From positions 124,001 through 188,000 of the forward strand of contig NZ_FORV01000008.1 in assembly GCF_900114095.1 (NCBI RefSeq): a stretch of 64,000 nt of DNA, in the 5' to 3' direction. Shown in pieces: positions 60,929 to 64,000 of this stretch. The notes under the pieces are model-generated. The model was not told where the DNA came from and did not search any database. It saw only the letters and a list, made by a program, of their open reading frames with translations. The translations under genes were made by a program, and so were the position numbers. How positions within the stretch are numbered: the first letter of the stretch is position 1; every line of letters starts with the position of its first letter. This stretch comes from Sphingomonas sp. NFR04 (GTDB taxonomy: Bacteria > Pseudomonadota > Alphaproteobacteria > Sphingomonadales > Sphingomonadaceae).

Positions 60929-61076
60929 GGACACCCAAGGACATCGAAGGACACAAGGTTGCGGAAACCCTCGGTTTCTGTTGAGCCTCGACGTGCGTCC
61001 AAGGACACCCAGGGACACCCGAGGACGGGGCATCCGGGGGCATTTTTGGGGGCATCGTTCCGAGATTTGGGGGCAT
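60929..61076 (+). repeat. Short phased repeats upstream of the integrase
   Basis: GGACA occurs at 60929, 60939 and 60949 and again at 61003 and 61013 with GGACG at 61023, an exact 10-bp period in each set. An inverted repeat GAAACC-CTC-GGTTTC (60964-60978) lies between the sets. GGGGGCAT appears at 61036, 61048 and 61069, with GGGGCAT at 61027. The layout fits arm-type integrase or regulator binding sites. Confidence 0.6.
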
Positions 61077-61083
61077 CCGTTCC

Positions 61084-62391
61084 GTGCCGTTGACCGACAC
61101 CCAGTGCAAGAAGGCCGCGCCAGCCGAGCGCGATTACAAGCTCTCCGACGCCGGCGGGCTCTACCTGTTCGTGACCACCAAGGGGCACAAGTCCTGGCGG
61201 CTGAAGTACCGCTTCGCGGACAAGGAGAAGCGGCTGATACTCGGCGCCTATCCGGACATGCCGCTGCGCGACGCGCGCGACGCCCGGGAGGAGGCAAAGC
61301 GCCTGCTGCGCGAGCACCGCGACCCGGCGACCGAGCGGCGCAAGCAGAAGATCCTCGCGCACGCCGCGGCCGGCGCGACCTTCAAGGTGGTGGCCGAGCG
61401 CTGGTACACCGCGCAGTTGGGCCGCTGGTCGAAGGTGAACGCGACCAAGATCGACCAGGCGCTCAAGCGCGACGTGTTCCCGGAGATCGGCGCGCTGCCA
61501 CTCAGCGACATCGACGGGCCGACGGTGCTGGCGCTGCTGCGCAAGATCGAGCGCCGCGGCGCTATCGACAGTGCGAAGCGGATCCGCCAGCATATCTCGG
61601 CCGTGTTCGGCTACGGGATGGCCGAGGGCTTCTGCGATCGCGACCCGGCCGGTCGGCACCTGGTGAAGGCGATGCTGCCGACGCCGGTGGGCGGCAGCCA
61701 GCCGGGCCTCAGCAGTATCGAGGAGATCCGGCAGCTCCACGCGAAGATCGACGCATCGACCGGTGGCCCGCTGACAAAGCTGGCGTCGCGCCTGCTCGGG
61801 CTCACCTTCGTGCGGCCGGGCCTGGTGCCGACCGCGCGCTGGACTGAGTTCGAGGGCATCGACTGGACAGACCCGAGCGGGGGAGGGGACAGCTTCGAGC
61901 CGATCTGGCGGATCAGCGCCGACCGCATGAAGCTAGAGCTGGAGAACAAGGCCGACGAGGCGTTCGAGCACATCGTGCCACTGCCCGCCCAAGCCGTCGA
62001 CGTGCTACGGGCGGTGTACACGCTCAGCGGCTGCTTCCCCTACCTCTTCCACAGCGTGCGCTCGACGCACCAGCCGATGTCGAACAACACGATCGGCTAT
62101 CGCTACAACCAGTGCGGCTATCGTGGCCGGCACGTCCCCCACGGCTGGCGTACCGCGTTCTCGACGATCATGAACGAGCGTGCGACGCAGCTTGGGCTTG
62201 AGGGCGATCGCCCGATCATCGATGCCATGCTCTCCCATAAGCCGAAAGGGGTGTCCGCCGCAGAGATGGCGTACAACCGTGCCCGGCACATGTCTCGGCG
62301 GTGGGAGCTGGCGCGCTGGTGGGCCGACCAAACCCTCTCAGATCTGCCCGCCGCCAGAATGTTACTCGTAGGTTTCTCACGCGCAGGGTGA
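61084..62391 (+). CDS. P4-type tyrosine integrase (DUF4102 N-terminal domain)
   Basis: 435 residues beginning at a GTG. The N-terminal DUF4102 arm-binding domain shows LSDAGGLYLFV, KSWRLKYRF and LGAYPDMPLRDAR. The catalytic domain has the first Arg in TFVRPGL, the HGWR box and LSHK; a Tyr follows in MAYNRA and is the probable nucleophile. It catalyses site-specific recombination, here next to tRNA-Lys. It appears intact. Confidence 0.92.
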   Translation: MPLTDTQCKKAAPAERDYKLSDAGGLYLFVTTKGHKSWRLKYRFADKEKRLILGAYPDMPLRDARDAREEAKRLLREHRDPATERRKQKILAHAAAGATFKVVAERWYTAQLGRWSKVNATKIDQALKRDVFPEIGALPLSDIDGPTVLALLRKIERRGAIDSAKRIRQHISAVFGYGMAEGFCDRDPAGRHLVKAMLPTPVGGSQPGLSSIEEIRQLHAKIDASTGGPLTKLASRLLGLTFVRPGLVPTARWTEFEGIDWTDPSGGGDSFEPIWRISADRMKLELENKADEAFEHIVPLPAQAVDVLRAVYTLSGCFPYLFHSVRSTHQPMSNNTIGYRYNQCGYRGRHVPHGWRTAFSTIMNERATQLGLEGDRPIIDAMLSHKPKGVSAAEMAYNRARHMSRRWELARWWADQTLSDLPAARMLLVGFSRAG

Positions 62392-62530
62392 ACAGCCGAG
62401 CTCAGCACGCCCCGGAAATCAAGTACTTGGCCAAGGTGCTGCGGGAGATCCTCCGTTATCCATCACTCTGAAACACCATCGACGTTGGAACAATCATCGA
62501 ACGCCATTGCGTTCCGAGGGGTTAGTGTGT

Positions 62531-63046
62531 ATGGTGATTCGCATGGACCAGAACCCTGTAATAGCTGCGATCCAAAGCCAGCTTGCTGCACTCACTAATG
62601 AGCGTGAGCGTTTGATGGCCCGTGTGCGTGAGATTGATGAGAATCTTGGGAAGGTAGTTCGGAATTTGGGGCTCGAACCGGAAAAGCTGGTCGCCTCCCA
62701 TTCCGATCTACCTCGCCTTGCGAAGCCGGATGCCAGGAGCAACGGCACAATGGCTGCTAAGATGCTCGAGATTTTGATGGCCGCTGACCACGGATATTCC
62801 AGAAGCGAGATGAAGGACGCGTTGTCAGCGGCGTCCCCGCTTTTTCGATCGCAGATCGAGAAGAACGTCAACACATTCTACAACAACGTGAGCCGCTACC
62901 TTAAGGCCGGTAAAATAGTGGACGTGGAGGGCTATCTCTACCACGCTTTGCGTGCGCCGTCCGACGACACATCAGAGGACGATGGGGCGGATAACGGAGT
63001 TGTGCGGCTGGTGCCGCGAGAGAGCAGATTGGATCTAGGAAATTGA
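62531..63046 (+). CDS. Hypothetical protein of the integrated element, coiled coil and helix-turn-helix-like
   Basis: 171 residues from the ATG at 62531; a second ATG at 62543 and a TTG at 62507 are alternatives. The first 45 residues form a coiled coil (LAALTNERERLMARVREIDE). A middle-to-C-terminal helical domain (MLEILMAADHGYSRSEMKDAL, NVSRYLKAGKIVDV) could be winged-helix DNA binding. GC is lower than flanking chromosome, as expected for acquired DNA. I do not recognise the family. Confidence 0.65.
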   Translation: MVIRMDQNPVIAAIQSQLAALTNERERLMARVREIDENLGKVVRNLGLEPEKLVASHSDLPRLAKPDARSNGTMAAKMLEILMAADHGYSRSEMKDALSAASPLFRSQIEKNVNTFYNNVSRYLKAGKIVDVEGYLYHALRAPSDDTSEDDGADNGVVRLVPRESRLDLGN

Positions 63047-63432
63047 AACGGGGCCGGACGCTTCCACGGCAATCGCGACCCCGTCTCATATTGCACTAAC
63101 TAGGAAGGAGACCACTGATGCGGCCGCCATAGTACAGCTTTCGAGCCAATAGGGGGAAACAGGTCTGCAACACCTGCCAACCTCTCAGCGTAAGCAGTCG
63201 CCAACATCATATTACGTACTGCAGCCGGGGCCCGTGCGGTTCCCGGTTGCTTTGTATGTATCAGATCTAGAACAAATTGCAATCGCCGAAGCCGTTGATG
63301 GCCTCGGAGATGAGCTGCTTCGCTGCAAACGGAAGACCTGCCTTAAGCCTCACGATTGGTGGAAAATGGCCGTAGCGGAGCTGGATATCTCGTCGCATTC
63401 CGTCGTCGAAGCGAGGACACTAAGCGCGCAAG
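63047..63432. other. Low-GC interval without a confident gene
   Basis: About 390 bp. A plus-strand frame from a GTG at 63234 reads a plausible stretch (VALYVSDLEQIAIAEAVDGL, about 60 residues), but it then runs antisense through the AlpA gene, so it may be a decayed gene. A minus-strand frame at 63100-63282 has no family features. Confidence 0.35.
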
Positions 63433-63687
63433 TCATGCGGCCGCGGTCCAGCACATCGGATTGGCCATCCACTCGCGCAGATCACTCTCACGCCAGCCAA
63501 CCGCATTGGCACCGAGCCTTACGCTCTTTGGGAACTCGCCGCGTGCCATCTTCCGGTAGATCGTCTTCCCCGACAGTCCTGTGCGGGCCTCGACCTCCCG
63601 TAGGCGTACGAACGCTGCGACAGGCGCTGGTGTCGTGCTAGGGTAGCTAGCTGCGAGCGTACTTTTGGAGACACGGCGGTCAGGCAT
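63433..63687 (-). CDS. AlpA-family excisionase/regulator
   Basis: 84 residues. FVRLREVEARTGLSGKTIYR is the AlpA-type helix-turn-helix, followed by the KMARGEFPK loop and the GWRESDLREWM helix. AlpA proteins activate or excise integrated elements. The ATG at 63687 has a GAGG site seven bases upstream and is the only start in frame. It overlaps the candidate start of a plus-strand gene. Confidence 0.85.
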   Translation of the reverse strand: MPDRRVSKSTLAASYPSTTPAPVAAFVRLREVEARTGLSGKTIYRKMARGEFPKSVRLGANAVGWRESDLREWMANPMCWTAAA

Positions 63688-63934
63688 GAAGGACCTCGAC
63701 TGGGATCAGGACGCGGGCTTGTCGCGATCGGTGCTCGGCGACGGATGGCCTCTTCCGATGGGCGAGGACGTCGCCCAAGGCACTCTCTACGATATGGTGA
63801 GCCGCTATCTCGAGTTTCCCGAAGCTCAGAGGTCCATGATGACGATCACGATCGACGGTGGCTTTCACCTGGATGGGGTCGAGATCGAATATCTTGCCGA
63901 GCGTCGTCAGCGAGAGCGACCGCCTTCCATTTAG
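63686..63934 (+). CDS. Possible small hypothetical protein of the element
   Basis: 82 residues if it starts at 63686, or fewer from internal ATGs. Acidic N-terminus (MKDLDWDQDAGLSRSVL), a TLYDMVSRYLEFPEAQRSMM helix and a beta stretch (TITIDGGFHLDGVEIEYL). The start overlaps that of alpA on the other strand, which is odd. A minus-strand frame also spans the region but looks less protein-like. Doubtful. Confidence 0.4.
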   Translation: MKDLDWDQDAGLSRSVLGDGWPLPMGEDVAQGTLYDMVSRYLEFPEAQRSMMTITIDGGFHLDGVEIEYLAERRQRERPPSI

Positions 63935-64000
63935 CGAGCCGCAGGGCGCCATGTTGTAGCGGCGCCAGCGGCGGGCTTCTCCGGCTGAAGATGTTGCGCT

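Noticed and set aside
61084..62391. Suspected loss of the integrase catalytic Tyr because an expected AEY-like site reads ARH
   Set aside because: In the P4-type arrangement the Tyr of the nearby AYNRA segment, at the right distance after LSHK, is more likely the nucleophile and is present.
63100..63282. Small minus-strand open frame in the element
   Set aside because: It has no ribosome site, domain or composition signal and falls in a degraded-looking interval.
60921..64000. Prophage interpretation of the integrase region
   Set aside because: No capsid, tail, terminase or lysis gene is visible; only an integrase, a regulator and small cargo are present, so a genomic island edge is the safer reading.

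Overview
The window is high-GC alphaproteobacterial chromosome and looks like a free-living, aerobic Sphingomonas-type organism (order Sphingomonadales). This rests on gene content: two large SusC/OAR-like TonB-dependent receptors, the alphaproteobacterial flagellar regulator FlbT, a Caulobacter-like oxidative xylose (Weimberg) gene set, and a periplasmic Tat-exported PaoABC-type aldehyde oxidoreductase. No species assignment is possible from the sequence alone.

Layout. 0-0.6 kb: the N-terminus of a receptor-like exported protein and a DUF2946-type small protein (minus). 0.5-6.9 kb: cytochrome bd locus, with cydDC (minus) divergent from cydAB and the 38-residue cydX (plus). 7-8.4 kb: a small protein and an MscS-type channel. 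8.5-12.5 kb: a translationally coupled otsB / GH15 / otsA trehalose operon (minus). 12.5-13.9 kb: a ClC chloride transporter. 14.1-18 kb: paoABC molybdoenzyme operon (minus). 18.2-21.2 kb: TonB receptor. 21.3-26.4 kb: a small conserved protein, hemN and a 1104-residue GH18-deacetylase-glycosyltransferase fusion. 26.7-31.5 kb: second TonB receptor, alkB, an ArsR regulator and a P-loop kinase with an eroded N-terminal domain.

31.6-49.1 kb is a xylan and xylose utilisation region: GH10 xylanase, GH67 alpha-glucuronidase, GH3 beta-xylosidase/glucosidase, a LacI-type regulator (xylR), an MFS sugar symporter, xylD, and xylX-xylB-xylC. A 14-bp LacI-type operator (about TGRTAGCGCTAYCA) recurs in at least four of its promoters. 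The enzymes would cut glucuronoxylan to xylose, import it, and oxidise it through xylonolactone, xylonate and 2-keto-3-deoxyxylonate to alpha-ketoglutarate semialdehyde. The last dehydrogenase (xylA) is not in the window.

49.1-59.7 kb: a dTMP-kinase-like gene, an unknown protein, then flagellar genes. An atypical sigma-70 factor, a cysteine-rich lytic transglycosylase, fliJ, fliI and flbT lie on minus, divergent from flgE-flgK-flgL on plus. 59.7-60.8 kb: a uracil-DNA glycosylase and folK. 60.8-64 kb: a tRNA-Lys(UUU) followed by the left end of an integrated element, with a P4-type tyrosine integrase preceded by helically phased short repeats, a small lower-GC cargo gene and an AlpA-type regulator.

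Two families of palindromic repeats punctuate the region. One is a ~95-bp double-hairpin element present four times between genes. The other is a C-rich double hairpin present twice, one copy lying in frame inside the cydD coding sequence. No CRISPR array or rRNA was seen.
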